A stretch of 64,000 nucleotides of DNA, taken from positions 3,720,001 through 3,784,000 of the forward strand of contig NZ_CP136946.1 in assembly GCF_050916355.1 (NCBI RefSeq), read 5' to 3'. This document shows positions 20,334-33,088 of this stretch, piece after piece. The DNA comes from Jeongeupia wiesaeckerbachi. GTDB taxonomy: Bacteria > Pseudomonadota > Gammaproteobacteria > Burkholderiales > Chitinibacteraceae. The first letter of the stretch is position 1, and each line of letters opens with the position of its first letter. The notes under the pieces are model-generated. The model was not told the origin of the DNA and searched no databases. It saw only the letters and a program-made list of their open reading frames with translations. The translations under genes were made by a program, and so were the position numbers.

Positions 20334-21440
20334 ATGAAGTCGAACATGAAGCAACTGATTGCCATGACCGGTCTGGGCCTGGGCGCCCTGTTCACCGCAC
20401 AGGCCCATGCCGATTACTCGGTGGCGATTGCCGGCCCGATGACCGGCGCATACGCGTCGGCCGGCGAGCAGATCAAGCGCGGCGCAGAATTGGCCGTGGC
20501 CGACATCAACGCCAAGGGCGGCGTGCTCGGCCAGAAGCTGAAGCTTGAAATCGGCGACGATGCTTGCGATCCGAAGCAGGCCGTTTCGGTGGCCAACGCC
20601 ATGGTCAACAAGAAGATCGTCTTCATGCACGGCCACTGGTGTTCGAGCTCGACGATCCCGGCGTCGGACATCTACAACGAAGCGCAGATCCCGATGGTCA
20701 CCGTGTCGACCAACCCGCAGGTGACCGAACGCGGCCTGAAGAACATCTTCCGCATCATGGGTCGTGACGACCAGCAAGGCGGCATCGCCGGCGCTTACAT
20801 TGCCTCGCATTTCGCCGGCAAGAAGGTCGCCGTCATCGACGACAAGAGCGCCTACGGCAAGGGTCTGGCCGACGAAATGGCCAAGGGTCTGCAAGCCAAG
20901 GGCATGAAGCCGGCGCTGCGCGAATCGATCACCGCCGGTGAAAAGGATTACTCGGGCCTCGTGTCGAAGCTCAAAGCCGCTGGCGTGCAAGTGCTGGCCT
21001 TCGGCGGTTATCACACCGAAGTCGCGCTGATCCTGCGCCAGGCCAAGCAGGCCGGCATGAAGCTGACCGTGATGGGCGGCGACACCATGAGCAACAACGA
21101 ACTGGTGACCGCCGCCGGCGGCAACGCCGACAGCGTGATGTTCACGTTCGCACCGGACGCGCGCAGCAACCCGGCCGCCGCCGAAGTCGTCAAGGAATTC
21201 CGCAAGGCCAAGGTCGAGCCGGATGGCTACGTGCTCTACGCCTACGCCGCAATGCAGCTGTTCCAGCAAGCCGCCACCCAGGCCAAGAGCGTCAAGTACG
21301 GCGACCTGCAAAAGGCATTGGCCAGCGGCACGTTCAACACCGTGGTCGGCAAGCTGTCGTTCGATGCCAAGGGCAATCTGAAGGCGCCGGGCTTCGTCGT
21401 CTACCAGTGGAAGGGCAACAAGTACGAGATGGTGAAGTAA
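20334..21440 (+). CDS. Branched-chain amino acid ABC transporter, periplasmic binding protein
   Basis: A LivJ/LivK-type binding protein of 368 residues with a Sec signal peptide ending AQAHA (cleavage about residue 26; mature start DYSVAIAGPMTGAYASAGEQ). Typical motifs are VADINAKGGVLGQKLKLE, GHWCSSSTIPASDIYNE and MGRDDQQGGIAGAYIA. It captures leucine, isoleucine or valine for the membrane complex encoded by the next four genes. AAGGAGAAGG precedes the start. The 193-base spacer to the permease gene is larger than the others in the operon, which may allow higher expression of this subunit. Confidence 0.95.
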   Translation: MKSNMKQLIAMTGLGLGALFTAQAHADYSVAIAGPMTGAYASAGEQIKRGAELAVADINAKGGVLGQKLKLEIGDDACDPKQAVSVANAMVNKKIVFMHGHWCSSSTIPASDIYNEAQIPMVTVSTNPQVTERGLKNIFRIMGRDDQQGGIAGAYIASHFAGKKVAVIDDKSAYGKGLADEMAKGLQAKGMKPALRESITAGEKDYSGLVSKLKAAGVQVLAFGGYHTEVALILRQAKQAGMKLTVMGGDTMSNNELVTAAGGNADSVMFTFAPDARSNPAAAEVVKEFRKAKVEPDGYVLYAYAAMQLFQQAATQAKSVKYGDLQKALASGTFNTVVGKLSFDAKGNLKAPGFVVYQWKGNKYEMVK

Positions 21441-21633
21441 GCCTGACCGTCCGCGCCGGGATACCGGCGCGGCACCCGGGCCGGTCGGCCGCGCCCCAAG
21501 GCCGCCGGCCCGCACGCACCACAGGTGCCCCAGGAAAACGGGCATCAGCCCGAATCCTTCGAAGAAGGGCATTGTTCACTGCCACACAGGCCGGAACGCA
21601 GTCCTCGCACCTCATCATCTGGAGCAAGTATCC

Positions 21634-23833
<2,200 letters not shown>

Positions 23834-23837
<4 letters not shown>

Positions 23838-24648
23838 GTGAAATGCTGCTTGAGGTAGACCGCCTCACCATGCGCTTCGGCGGCCTGACCGCGATCGACG
23901 ATCTGTCGCTGACGGTGCCGAAGAGCAAGATCACGTCGATCATCGGCCCGAACGGCGCCGGCAAGACGACGTTCTTCAACTGCCTGACCGGCTTCTACAA
24001 GCCGACCGAGGGCAGCGTGCGCATGCACCACCCGGTGCACGGGCCCCTGCTGCTGAACGAAATGCCGTCCTACCACGTCGCCCGCAAGGCCGGCGTCGTG
24101 CGCACCTTCCAGAATATCCGGCTGTTTCCGAACATGTCGGTGCTCGAGAACCTGATCGTCGCGCAGCACAATGCGCTGCAAACCGCGTCGCGCTTCTCGA
24201 TCGCCGGCCTGTTCGGCCGCGCCGGTTTCAAACAGGCGCGCGAGGCCGCGCTGGCCAAGGCCGAGATGTGGCTGACCCGGCTCAAGCTGATCGAGCTGGC
24301 CGATACCGCCGCCGGCAATCTGTCGTACGGCACGCAAAGGCGGATCGAGATTGCCCGGGCGCTGTGCGTCGATCCGTTGCTGCTGTGCCTTGACGAGCCC
24401 GCCGCCGGCCTCAATCCGCGCGAATCGGCCGAGCTGAACGAGCTGCTGCTCTACCTGACGCGCGAGCACGGCAAGGGCGTGCTGCTGATCGAGCACGATA
24501 TGAATGTGGTGATGCGCGTCTCCGACCACATCTGCGTGCTCAACTTCGGCAACAAGATCGCCGAAGGCACGCCGCAGCAGATCCAGAACGACCCGAACGT
24601 GATCAAGGCGTATCTGGGCGAAGAAGACGCCGACGACAAGGAGGCCGC

Positions 24649-24652
<4 letters not shown>
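23834..24652 (+). CDS. livG: Branched-chain amino acid ABC transporter ATP-binding protein LivG
   Basis: A 272-residue ABC ATPase. Walker A is GPNGAGKTTFFN, the signature is LSYGTQRRIEIARAL, Walker B is LLLCLDEPAAGLNP, and the LivG-typical C-terminal extension ends IQNDPNVIKAYLGEE. It energises the LivHM channel together with LivF. AAGGAGCG precedes the ATG, which overlaps the livM stop (ATGA). livF likewise overlaps its end by four bases. Confidence 0.96.
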
Positions 24653-25380
<728 letters not shown>

Positions 25381-25397
25381 CCTTCCGCGCTCCCACA

Positions 25398-25421
25398 CGC
25401 CCGGCTGGTCCGGGCGTTTTT
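25398..25421 (+). terminator. Rho-independent terminator of the liv operon
   Basis: Stem CGCCCGG/CCGGGCG with loop CTGGT, followed by TTTTT, immediately after livF. Confidence 0.9.
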
Positions 25422-25657
25422 CATTCTTCCGCCCCGGTGCGACGCGATGAGGTTCGCAGTCACCGCCAGCGTCGATGGCGCAGCCGGTGACTCCGTCGCG
25501 CATCTCTATGCGCAAGAAAAACATCAGCAAGCGGCTTCATCGGGCGGCTGCGGCTGATCGCGGGCACGTCCCCCGCGGCCAATCCCGGTCGGCAAGGTCC
25601 ACAGATGCCGGCGCCACGTCCACCGCAGCACCGGCCCACGCTGCCCTGCCGCCACGA

Positions 25658-27187
25658 TCAGAGCGTGTCGACCAGCCGCACCCGGTACTCGCGCTGCCCC
25701 CATTCACGCAGGAAGCGGATGACGTCGACGGTCTTGTTGACGAGGCGGAAACGCTCGGGGCTGCTGGCGCAGTTGCGGTAATCCCGCAGGGTCCCTGCTT
25801 CATCCGAGAAATTCCAGCCTCCCGGGTCGAGCAGCAACACCGAGATTTCGATGCCCTGCTGCTTCATCCGCTCGCACAGCGGCGGAATCACGTTGGGCAG
25901 GGTGACCTCCCGACCGTTCACCCAGCTACGGCCGCCACCATAGCCGGTGACATTGGCGCCATCGCTGAACAGCAGCAGCTTTTTCTCGCGCCGCGGGTCG
26001 AAATCCATCGGGTAGGTTTTGGACCACACGCCGCGCCATGCCGGGTGCAGCGCACGGTAGCCCCACGCCAATCCCTCGTCGCCACCGGTCGTGGCCGTCG
26101 GCAGGTATTGGTCCAGCCTTTGCACCAGCTCCTTGCGGTTGCCGGACGCGACCAGCATCGGCATATGCGCGCAGTCGTAGGCGGCGCCGACGGCGTTTTT
26201 GAGATCGTGCGCGGCGTATTTGTCCCAGCGCGACGGCGGATTGACGTTGCGGCCGGCACGCGGAATCTGCAGGCCGATATCGCGGATCGCGTCGAGCCCG
26301 GTGCTGTACTCGAGGTAAGTCGTCGCCGCCGCCGCCGGTTCTCCCCACCGGTCGGCGCCGTGTTCAAGCTGCAGCTCGAAGCCGTCGTCGGGGCTGCCCG
26401 GCGGCGCCTCGACCACCTTGCGGATATACGTCGCCTCGTTGCCCGGTGAAAGCGGCTTGCGCTTCACGCACGCCCCCTGGCGCAGCCCTTCGGCGCCAGC
26501 CCGATGCAGCAGATCGTCGCCATGCCACCAGCCGTTTTCGACCGCGACGTCCTTGAGATGGGGCGGGATGCGCCGCGACGCCGGCGTCACCAGCCTGTCC
26601 TTGGCCGACCAGCCGATATTCACCATGCCGGCGTAGGAAATCAGGTTGATGGTGAAATCGCGGCTCTGCTCGCGATCGCGAAAGGCGCTGGCGATATACG
26701 CCTGCACGCCTTCGCGCACCGCGGCGACGGCATCGGTCGGCGACATCATCGACGCCGACGAATCGAGCACCAGCGACGCCTCGACCGGCCGGAACATCCG
26801 CTCTGCGACGACGCTCTGGTCGACGTCCCGCCACACCGGGCCACTGTTCAGCCACGCCGCGTACGGCCGGCGCGCGCCAAGGCGCACGGTATCGTCGCTC
26901 AGCAGCAGACCGGTCTCGACATCGACGTCGTCACCGACGATCGCCTGCATATTCTGTTCGACATAGGCATCGGCGACCTCGCCGAGCACGTTCTCGGTAG
27001 CGCGGGGCCCTTCCTTGGCCAGCACCAGTGCGGCCCCCGTCTGCGCCTGATGCAGGCGCATCTGTATGCTCTGATAGCGCCCGGCTTCGAACGCGAACGT
27101 CCACATCGCCAGTACCGGCAGCAGCGTCATCGCCGCCCAGATCGCCACGCCGCCGTGCTGCGCGCGCGGCCTCATCCTCGCTCTCAT
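25658..27187 (-). CDS. tadG: TadG-like pilus assembly protein with VWA motif
   Basis: A 509-residue protein, last gene of the tad cluster. The N-terminus has the pseudopilin-like membrane segment of TadG (QHGGVAIWAAMTLLPVLAMWTFAFEAGRY). A von Willebrand A-type domain follows with the metal site DSSAS (LVLDSSASMMSPTDAV, about residue 138 onward). The rest contains a distal VWA portion (KLLLFSDGANVTGYGGG). The ATG at 27187 has GGGAGG upstream and overlaps the end of the preceding gene by four bases. It probably sits in the inner membrane with its bulk outside and takes part in pilus assembly or adhesion. Confidence 0.85.
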   Translation of the reverse strand: MRARMRPRAQHGGVAIWAAMTLLPVLAMWTFAFEAGRYQSIQMRLHQAQTGAALVLAKEGPRATENVLGEVADAYVEQNMQAIVGDDVDVETGLLLSDDTVRLGARRPYAAWLNSGPVWRDVDQSVVAERMFRPVEASLVLDSSASMMSPTDAVAAVREGVQAYIASAFRDREQSRDFTINLISYAGMVNIGWSAKDRLVTPASRRIPPHLKDVAVENGWWHGDDLLHRAGAEGLRQGACVKRKPLSPGNEATYIRKVVEAPPGSPDDGFELQLEHGADRWGEPAAAATTYLEYSTGLDAIRDIGLQIPRAGRNVNPPSRWDKYAAHDLKNAVGAAYDCAHMPMLVASGNRKELVQRLDQYLPTATTGGDEGLAWGYRALHPAWRGVWSKTYPMDFDPRREKKLLLFSDGANVTGYGGGRSWVNGREVTLPNVIPPLCERMKQQGIEISVLLLDPGGWNFSDEAGTLRDYRNCASSPERFRLVNKTVDVIRFLREWGQREYRVRLVDTL

Positions 27188-27765
27188 CGCCGTCCTCCCG
27201 CTTCACCATCGCGCCAGGCACGGCGCTGGGCGACAAAATGGCTGCGCAATTCATCCGGCAAGGCCCAGCCCAGCCACAAGGGCGGCTGGTAAGGCAGGCA
27301 GGCTTCGACGCGTACCAGCTCGCTTTTGGCGACGTTATCCATCGTGACCAGCGTTGCAGCGACGTCGTCCAGCGCGGCCGGCGCGGCGTCGCACTCGCCT
27401 TGCATCAACTGGGTCGCCATCGGCTTGTCTGCGGTCGTATCCAGATAGCTGACGCGCACGCCGACGCCATCGGGCGCCTCGCCATCGCGCGGATCGGCCA
27501 GCGTGCCGGTGAAAACGGTGTGCGCCACGTCGCCGTCACGCGACAAGCGCGGCCACAGCCGCGTGCCGGCCGGCAGTGGCTGGTTGGCCAGCGCATCGGC
27601 ATAGGCCGCGGTGGCCCGGTGCAGCCGTTGGCTGGCGAGCTGGTAATCGCTCAGTACCACGCCCGCCAGGATCACCAGCATGACCACCGGCAGCAGCAAG
27701 GCCACTTCGACGGTGATGGCGCCGGCCTGTCGTCCAAGGCGCAGTTGTTCAAAATTCGGGTTCAT
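27184..27765 (-). CDS. tadF: TadE/TadF-like pseudopilin
   Basis: A 193-residue minor pseudopilin of the Tad system. The N-terminus has the prepilin-like pattern GRQAGAITVEVALLLPVVMLVILAGVVL: a glycine and a glutamate five residues on (TadE-like processing site) before a single helix. It overlaps the preceding TadE-like gene by 17 bases and the tadG gene by four. Whether it is the counterpart of TadE or TadF cannot be decided from the sequence alone. Confidence 0.8.
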   Translation of the reverse strand: MNPNFEQLRLGRQAGAITVEVALLLPVVMLVILAGVVLSDYQLASQRLHRATAAYADALANQPLPAGTRLWPRLSRDGDVAHTVFTGTLADPRDGEAPDGVGVRVSYLDTTADKPMATQLMQGECDAAPAALDDVAATLVTMDNVAKSELVRVEACLPYQPPLWLGWALPDELRSHFVAQRRAWRDGEAGGRR

Positions 27766-28183
27766 TGATCAGCAGTGTCCGCAGTTGATAAGGCGGCGCC
27801 TCGGCGGCCGGGCGCAACACGCCGCCCAGCTCGGCCTCCAGCGTCAGTTCGACCACCTGCCCCGGCCCGCCGCCGCCGGCCTCGCCCGCATCGTCGGCCA
27901 GCGCGGCCAGATCGTCGGCATGGCTGGCGCGCACTTCGACCGCGTCGGGATCGAACAACAAGTGGTGGTTGGCATCGAGCACGCGCGCAGCGATGCCGTC
28001 GAGCCCCTCGCCTCGTGCAAGGCGCAGCTCGTGGCCGATTTCGTACAGGCTGCGTTCGAGCAGGATGCGCGCAACGGCAACGCGCGCCAGATCGAGCGCG
28101 CACACCAGCACGAACAGCACCAGCGGCGCGACCAGCGCGAATTCGACCGTGATCGCGCCACGGCAGGCCTTGCGCGCGGTCAT
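27749..28183 (-). CDS. tadE: TadE-like pseudopilin
   Basis: A 144-residue protein with the TadE motif at the N-terminus (CRGAITVEFALVAPLVLFVLVCALDLARV): basic lead, a cleavage site near G9, glutamate 14 and one transmembrane helix. It would be processed by the prepilin peptidase of this cluster. It overlaps tadC by four bases (ATGA), indicating coupled translation. Confidence 0.85.
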   Translation of the reverse strand: MTARKACRGAITVEFALVAPLVLFVLVCALDLARVAVARILLERSLYEIGHELRLARGEGLDGIAARVLDANHHLLFDPDAVEVRASHADDLAALADDAGEAGGGGPGQVVELTLEAELGGVLRPAAEAPPYQLRTLLINEPEF

Positions 28184-29076
28184 GGCCGGCCCCCGCCCGA
28201 CAGCGTGCCGATCAGCGAAATCATCGGCGGCGCCGCCATCAGCACCACCAGCGGGAACAGCACCAGCACGATCAGCGGAATGCCGATGCGCGCGGCAACC
28301 GCGCCGGCTTTTTCTTCCTGTTCGGACACCTGACGCGCGCGGCTTTCGCTGGCGATCACCTGCAGCGATTCGACCAGCGGCGCGCCATAGCGCATCGACT
28401 GGATCAGCGAATTGGCCAGCAGCTCCAGCTCGCGCACGCCGCTGCGCTGCGCCAGCCGTTTCAAGGCCTCGCCGCGGTCAGGCAGCACCAGCAGCTCGGA
28501 GCGCGTGGTGCGGAACTCGTTGGCGATTTCCGGCGCGTTATGGTCGATGGCGTTGGCAACGCGCAGCAGCGCCTCGTCCAGCCCCAGCCCCGCCTCGGCG
28601 CAAATCGTCAGCAGGTCGAGCGCCTGCGGCGCCATCGCGCGAATGCGCAACTGGCGCTGGCGCACCCGGTCGCCCAGCAGCCAGTCGGGCACGCGCACGG
28701 CTAGGAACAGCAACAGCAGCGCCTTGAACATCGGCCCCGGCCGCACGAGGTCGGCCATGCTGCGGATCTCCAGCCACCACAGCGCAAATACGCCGACGAT
28801 GAGCAGCAGCGCGAACTTGGCCAGCAGGAAGGCGTCGAGCTGCCAGTCCTCGCGCCAGCCGGCGGCGTCAAGCCGCGCACGCAGCCGTTGCCGCTCGCCA
28901 TGGCTGGCCAGCAGCGGCGTCAGCCGGGATGCGCCACCGCGCCAGTCCAGCCCGGCCGATTGCGCCTGGCCCAGCCCGCGCAAACGGATCCGGCGCTCGC
29001 CATTGGTGCGCCAGCGCGCGTACAGCAGCATCGCCGTCAGCGGCGCCAGGGGCAGCAGCCACAGAACATCAATCAT
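28180..29076 (-). CDS. tadC: Tad pilus inner-membrane platform protein TadC
   Basis: A 298-residue member of the type II secretion F family. It has a basic cytoplasmic loop and the conserved core ALDLLTICAEAGLGLDEALLRVA, followed by the EQEEKAGAVAARIGIPLIVLVLFPLVVLM helix region. With TadB it forms the platform that couples ATP hydrolysis by TadA to Flp assembly. GGAGAA lies seven bases before the ATG. It is separated from tadB by 115 bases. Confidence 0.92.
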   Translation of the reverse strand: MIDVLWLLPLAPLTAMLLYARWRTNGERRIRLRGLGQAQSAGLDWRGGASRLTPLLASHGERQRLRARLDAAGWREDWQLDAFLLAKFALLLIVGVFALWWLEIRSMADLVRPGPMFKALLLLFLAVRVPDWLLGDRVRQRQLRIRAMAPQALDLLTICAEAGLGLDEALLRVANAIDHNAPEIANEFRTTRSELLVLPDRGEALKRLAQRSGVRELELLANSLIQSMRYGAPLVESLQVIASESRARQVSEQEEKAGAVAARIGIPLIVLVLFPLVVLMAAPPMISLIGTLSGGGRP

Positions 29077-29191
29077 GAATTTCTCCTAGAACCTGTTTAC
29101 GGCCTGCTCGCGACCGCGTTCGGCGCCGTGCCAGGTGACGGGCAAGGCGGACGCATGCCAGGGCGGCGCCCGCCGGCCCGGTGCCGAATAC

Positions 29192-30019
29192 TTAAAAACG
29201 GGACATCCGGCGGATCAGCAGCAAGCCGCCGACGATGCTGGTGATCGCATACGCGGCAACCAGACGGCCGCTGGCGTCGCGCAGCAGAAACTGCAAATGC
29301 TCGGGATGCGTGAACGCCTGCAGGCCGAGGATGACGACCGGCATCGCCGCGACGATGCGCGCGGCGGCGCGCGATTCGGCCGTCAGCGCCGACAACTTGC
29401 GCTGTGCCGCGTGACGGGCGCGCAGCGTGCGTGCCAGCGCCGCCAGCATCGTCGACAGCTGGCCGCCACTATCGCGATTGAGCAGCAAGGCCGCGCAGAA
29501 GAAGTCGAGGTCGGGCAGCGTAAGCCCGCGCGACAATTCGCCCAGCGCATCGCGCAGCGGCAGGCCGAGGTCGAGCTGGCGTGCCAGCCCGGCGAAGCGC
29601 GTGCCGAGCTCGCCCGGAAACAATTCGGCCAGCCCCGCCAGCGCGCGCTCGATCGGCACGCCGGCCTGCACCGCACGTGTCAGCGCTTCGACCGCGTCGG
29701 GAAAATCGGCGGCGAAACGCTCGCTGGCGAGCTTGTGCTGCCGGGCACGCCAGACGCGCAAAGCCGCCCAGCCCGCCGCCACGCCAGCCAACGGCGCCGC
29801 CCACATCGGCAGGCCGAATCCGCCCGCCAGCAGCGTCGCGACGATTGCCACCGCCGCCAGTGCAAGCTGGCCACGTTGCGGCGCCCGCCAGCGCGGCGCG
29901 GCCAGCGCATCCGGATTGAAGCGCCGCGCCAGCGCCCGCCGCCTTTGCGCATCGCGATACGGCGGCCACAGCCCCAGCGCGGCGATCGCCGCGACCAGCA
30001 CCAGTTCAAGCGCGCTCAC
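29192..30019 (-). CDS. tadB: Tad pilus inner-membrane platform protein TadB
   Basis: A 275-residue type II secretion F family protein: FPDAVEALTRAVQAGVPIERALAGLAELFPGELGTRF is the family core, followed by RDALGELSRGLTLPDLDFFCAALLLNRDSGGQLSTML and two C-terminal helices. The GTG at 30019 is chosen because GGGAGG lies upstream; it overlaps the end of tadA by 14 bases. Confidence 0.9.
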   Translation of the reverse strand: MSALELVLVAAIAALGLWPPYRDAQRRRALARRFNPDALAAPRWRAPQRGQLALAAVAIVATLLAGGFGLPMWAAPLAGVAAGWAALRVWRARQHKLASERFAADFPDAVEALTRAVQAGVPIERALAGLAELFPGELGTRFAGLARQLDLGLPLRDALGELSRGLTLPDLDFFCAALLLNRDSGGQLSTMLAALARTLRARHAAQRKLSALTAESRAAARIVAAMPVVILGLQAFTHPEHLQFLLRDASGRLVAAYAITSIVGGLLLIRRMSRF

Positions 30020-31253
30020 CGAGCACCTCCCGCCATGCATCGATCAGGCCGGCCGATGCCAGCTTGTCGTCGAAATCCACCGCGTGCGCGGTGCGCGCCT
30101 CGCCGCTGTCGCGCCAGGCGAATACGTCGACGCAGCGGACGTCGCCGTCGGCTTCGACGATGGCGCTGATGCGCGTGACGCGGCGCTGGCCGTCGGCCGC
30201 GCGCTCGACCTGCACCAGCAGATCGATGGCGCTGGCGAGCTGGCGATGGATCAGCGCCGACGGCATGTTGACCACGCCCATATTGAGCATGTTCTCCAGC
30301 CGCAGCAGCGCATCGGCCGGGCTGTTGGCGTGCAGCGTCGAAATCGAGCCGTCGTGGCCGGTGTTCATCGCCTGCAGCATGTCGAAAGCCTCGGCGCCGC
30401 GCACTTCGCCCAGCAGGATGCGGTCGGGCCGCATGCGCAGCGCGTTCTTCAGCAGATCGCGCTGGGTGATTTCGCCGCGCCCTTCCAGGCTCGGCGGACG
30501 CGTTTCCAGCCGGACGATATGCGGCTGCTGCAGCCGCAACTCGGCGGCATCCTCGATGGTGACGATGCGCTCGTTCGCGTCGATATGCTGGCTGAGCGCA
30601 TTGAGCAAGGTCGTCTTGCCCGAGCCGGTGCCGCCCGAGATCAGGATGTTGAAACGCGCGCGCGCGGCCAGCTTGAGCACGTCGGCCATCTGCTGCGTCA
30701 GGCTGGCGCGGCTGACGAGGCCATCGAGGCTGATCGCGTGGCGGGCGAATTTGCGGATCGACATGCACACGCCGTCGAGCGCCAGCGGCGGCGCGACGAT
30801 GTTGACGCGGCTGCCGTCGGGCAGGCGCGCGTCGACCATCGGCGACGCTTCGTCGATGCGGCGGCCGACGCCGCCGGCAATGCGCTGCGCCAGATTCATC
30901 AGGTGTTCGCCGTCACGAAAGCGCTGGCCGCTCGGCTGCAGCCGGCCGCGCTTTTCGACGAAGACGCGCTGCGGGCCGTTGACCATGATGTCGCTGACTT
31001 CCGGGTCGTCCATCAGCACCTGCAAGGGGCCGAGCCGGACCATGTCGTCGACGATTTCGCGCGTCAGCTGGCGCTGCTCGCTCTGGTTCAGATAGATCCG
31101 GTGCTGGCGCACGCGGCCAGCGATGATCTGGCCGACCGCGCCGTCGATTTCGGCCAGCGACATCGCCAGCGCGGATTCGGCCTTGATTTCGTCGGCGATC
31201 AGCCGGCGCAGCTCGGCATAGGCGCTGTTGCTGACTTCGTGCAGCGCGCTCAT
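30006..31253 (-). CDS. tadA: Tad pilus assembly ATPase TadA/CpaF
   Basis: The hexameric secretion ATPase powering Flp pilus assembly (415 residues). Walker A is ISGGTGSGKTTLLNAL, and the Asp/Walker B and His boxes are RPDRILLGEVRGAEAFDMLQ and MNTGHDGSISTLHANSP. The N-terminal domain carries VSDIMVNGPQRVFVEKRGRL. The frame is open further upstream, but the ATG at 31253 overlaps the cpaE stop by four bases and gives the normal length of the family. Confidence 0.95.
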   Translation of the reverse strand: MSALHEVSNSAYAELRRLIADEIKAESALAMSLAEIDGAVGQIIAGRVRQHRIYLNQSEQRQLTREIVDDMVRLGPLQVLMDDPEVSDIMVNGPQRVFVEKRGRLQPSGQRFRDGEHLMNLAQRIAGGVGRRIDEASPMVDARLPDGSRVNIVAPPLALDGVCMSIRKFARHAISLDGLVSRASLTQQMADVLKLAARARFNILISGGTGSGKTTLLNALSQHIDANERIVTIEDAAELRLQQPHIVRLETRPPSLEGRGEITQRDLLKNALRMRPDRILLGEVRGAEAFDMLQAMNTGHDGSISTLHANSPADALLRLENMLNMGVVNMPSALIHRQLASAIDLLVQVERAADGQRRVTRISAIVEADGDVRCVDVFAWRDSGEARTAHAVDFDDKLASAGLIDAWREVLGERA

Positions 31254-32392
31254 TTCGCCCTGCTCCACCAGCGGCGACGCGGTGCGCGCGTCACGCCGAG
31301 CAAGGCAGCGGCCAGATCGTCGAGCGCGCTGGCCAGCACGTGCGCCGGCGAAGTCAGCGCCAGTTGGTCGAGCTGCTGCGTCGCCAGCTTGGCGCGATAC
31401 GGCAGCACGTGGTCGGGGCGACGGCCCAGCGCGTCGGCCAGACCGTCGACGTCGAGCACGCTGTCCGGACGCGACTGGTTGAACACCAGCATGCACGGTT
31501 TTTGCGACTCGGCGGCGCGGCGCAGCAATTCACGCGCATTGCGCACGCCGGCCAGCGTGCCGTCGCAGACCAGCACGATCTGGTCGGCACGGGCGAAGCC
31601 GTGCGTTGCCGCCGCATCGAGGCCGCTGCCGCGCCAGAACTGGTAGCGATACTGTTCGCCCAAGGCGCTGGCGAGCGCACGGCTCGACGCTGCGTCGAGC
31701 TGAGGCTGCGCGCCGCTGCCGTCCAGCAAGGCCAGCTGCGGTGCCGGCCTTTGCACGACCTGCTCGATCAGCGCGTGGTCGATGCGTTCGGGCGTCAACA
31801 GCAGCCTGGCCAGCTCGCCCGGCTGATCGCAACCCAGCCAGCTGCCGGCGGTCGGACTGGCCAGACCGAGGTCGACCACCGCGGCGCGATGGCCATAACG
31901 CGTGGCGGCAATCGCGCCGAGTGCGGCGGTCACCAGACCGGCGCCGGCGCCGCCGCAACTGCCCTGCACCGCGACAACGCGGCTGCCGCGCCGCTCGGCC
32001 GAACCGCCGCTCTGCAGATCGGCGCACGCCCGCGCCAGCTCGTCGGCGTCGACCGGCGCGGCGAAATACTCGCTGGCGCCGGCCCGGCGTACCTGCCTTG
32101 CCAGCGACAGATCGTCGGCACTGCCGACGAGGACGATGGCGCTGGCCGGATCGCAGACGACGCGCAGCGTCGCGACGCAGGCCAGCGCGTCGTCGCCGCC
32201 ATCGGCGATCACCAGCGCGGCATGGTGCAATTCGCCGGGCAAGGCGCCGCCCGAATCGGGCCAGGTCGTCGCCAATGCCAGATCGAACCCGTGTTCGCGG
32301 CAGCTTGCCGCCCATTGCGCCGCGCACTCGCGCGAGCGCGCCAAAATGACGACGCCTTGCGTTTTCGCGCGGTCATCAAGCATGAAATGCAT
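31250..32392 (-). CDS. cpaE: Tad pilus localisation protein CpaE/TadZ
   Basis: A 380-residue ParA/MinD-related protein that places the Tad machine in the cell. An N-terminal receiver-like domain (about 1-125) precedes a deviant P-loop region (VVAVQGSCGGAGAGLVTAALG), where the usual lysine pair is not evident, and later AAVVDLGLASPTAGSWLG. AAGGAG lies six bases before the ATG. The gene overlaps tadA; an 84-base gap separates it from the CpaD-like gene. Confidence 0.88.
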   Translation of the reverse strand: MHFMLDDRAKTQGVVILARSRECAAQWAASCREHGFDLALATTWPDSGGALPGELHHAALVIADGGDDALACVATLRVVCDPASAIVLVGSADDLSLARQVRRAGASEYFAAPVDADELARACADLQSGGSAERRGSRVVAVQGSCGGAGAGLVTAALGAIAATRYGHRAAVVDLGLASPTAGSWLGCDQPGELARLLLTPERIDHALIEQVVQRPAPQLALLDGSGAQPQLDAASSRALASALGEQYRYQFWRGSGLDAAATHGFARADQIVLVCDGTLAGVRNARELLRRAAESQKPCMLVFNQSRPDSVLDVDGLADALGRRPDHVLPYRAKLATQQLDQLALTSPAHVLASALDDLAAALLGVTRAPRRRWWSRAK

Positions 32393-32476
32393 GTTTTCTC
32401 CTTGCCGGGCCTGGCCCGGCTGCCCCGCCGACGACGACGGGGCTCATCCGTTGACGGCGGCCATTTACAACGACGT

Positions 32477-33088
32477 TTACATCGGGCCCTTGCCGCCGCT
32501 GCCGGCCTCGAACGAGGTGCCGGAATCCGGCGCCGGCACATTGCCGCGCTGATAGGCTTCGACGGCGCCGACGGCACGCACGGCGTTCGGCGCGTCCAGC
32601 TGCGCCGGATCACTCAGGTCGGCCGGGCGCGCCAGTTGCGCGGCAAGATTGGCGTTGACGCTGCAGCCAAGCTGGCTCGAACGTACCCGCGACCCATACC
32701 ACTTGCCGTCGAGCTGCTGCTGTCCGGCGTCGGCGGCCGGCAGGCAGGCCGGTGCGTGGGCGACATCGCGCTTGAATGCGACGCTGGCCGCGCCGTCGGC
32801 CGACGGCAGCCAGCGCTGTGCAATCACGCCGGCATCGAACAGCGCGCGGCGCAGCTCGGTCTTGCCGGCGAAATCGGCCGGCACCGTCACCGTGGCGGTG
32901 GTGCGGCTGACGTCGGTGCCGGCCAGTTGCGACGCCAGCGGCCGGGCCGGATCGAGCGCGATGCGCGTGTCGAGCGGCTGGTACACCGGGTAATTCGCCG
33001 AGGCGCTGACGCCCGGGCCGCCCGGCGCGACGCAGGCGGTCAGCACGGCGGACGCCAGCAAGGCGGCGAATCGTTCAAGGCGCGGCAT
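32477..33088 (-). CDS. cpaD: CpaD-family pilus assembly lipoprotein
   Basis: A 203-residue protein with a lipoprotein signal (FAALLASAVLTAC, lipobox LTAC). It has the CpaD-like region TATVTVPADFAGKTELRRALFDAGV and ends SYQRGNVPAPDSGTSF-like. It should be attached to the outer membrane beside the secretin encoded just upstream, with which it overlaps by 14 bases. Confidence 0.78.
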   Translation of the reverse strand: MPRLERFAALLASAVLTACVAPGGPGVSASANYPVYQPLDTRIALDPARPLASQLAGTDVSRTTATVTVPADFAGKTELRRALFDAGVIAQRWLPSADGAASVAFKRDVAHAPACLPAADAGQQQLDGKWYGSRVRSSQLGCSVNANLAAQLARPADLSDPAQLDAPNAVRAVGAVEAYQRGNVPAPDSGTSFEAGSGGKGPM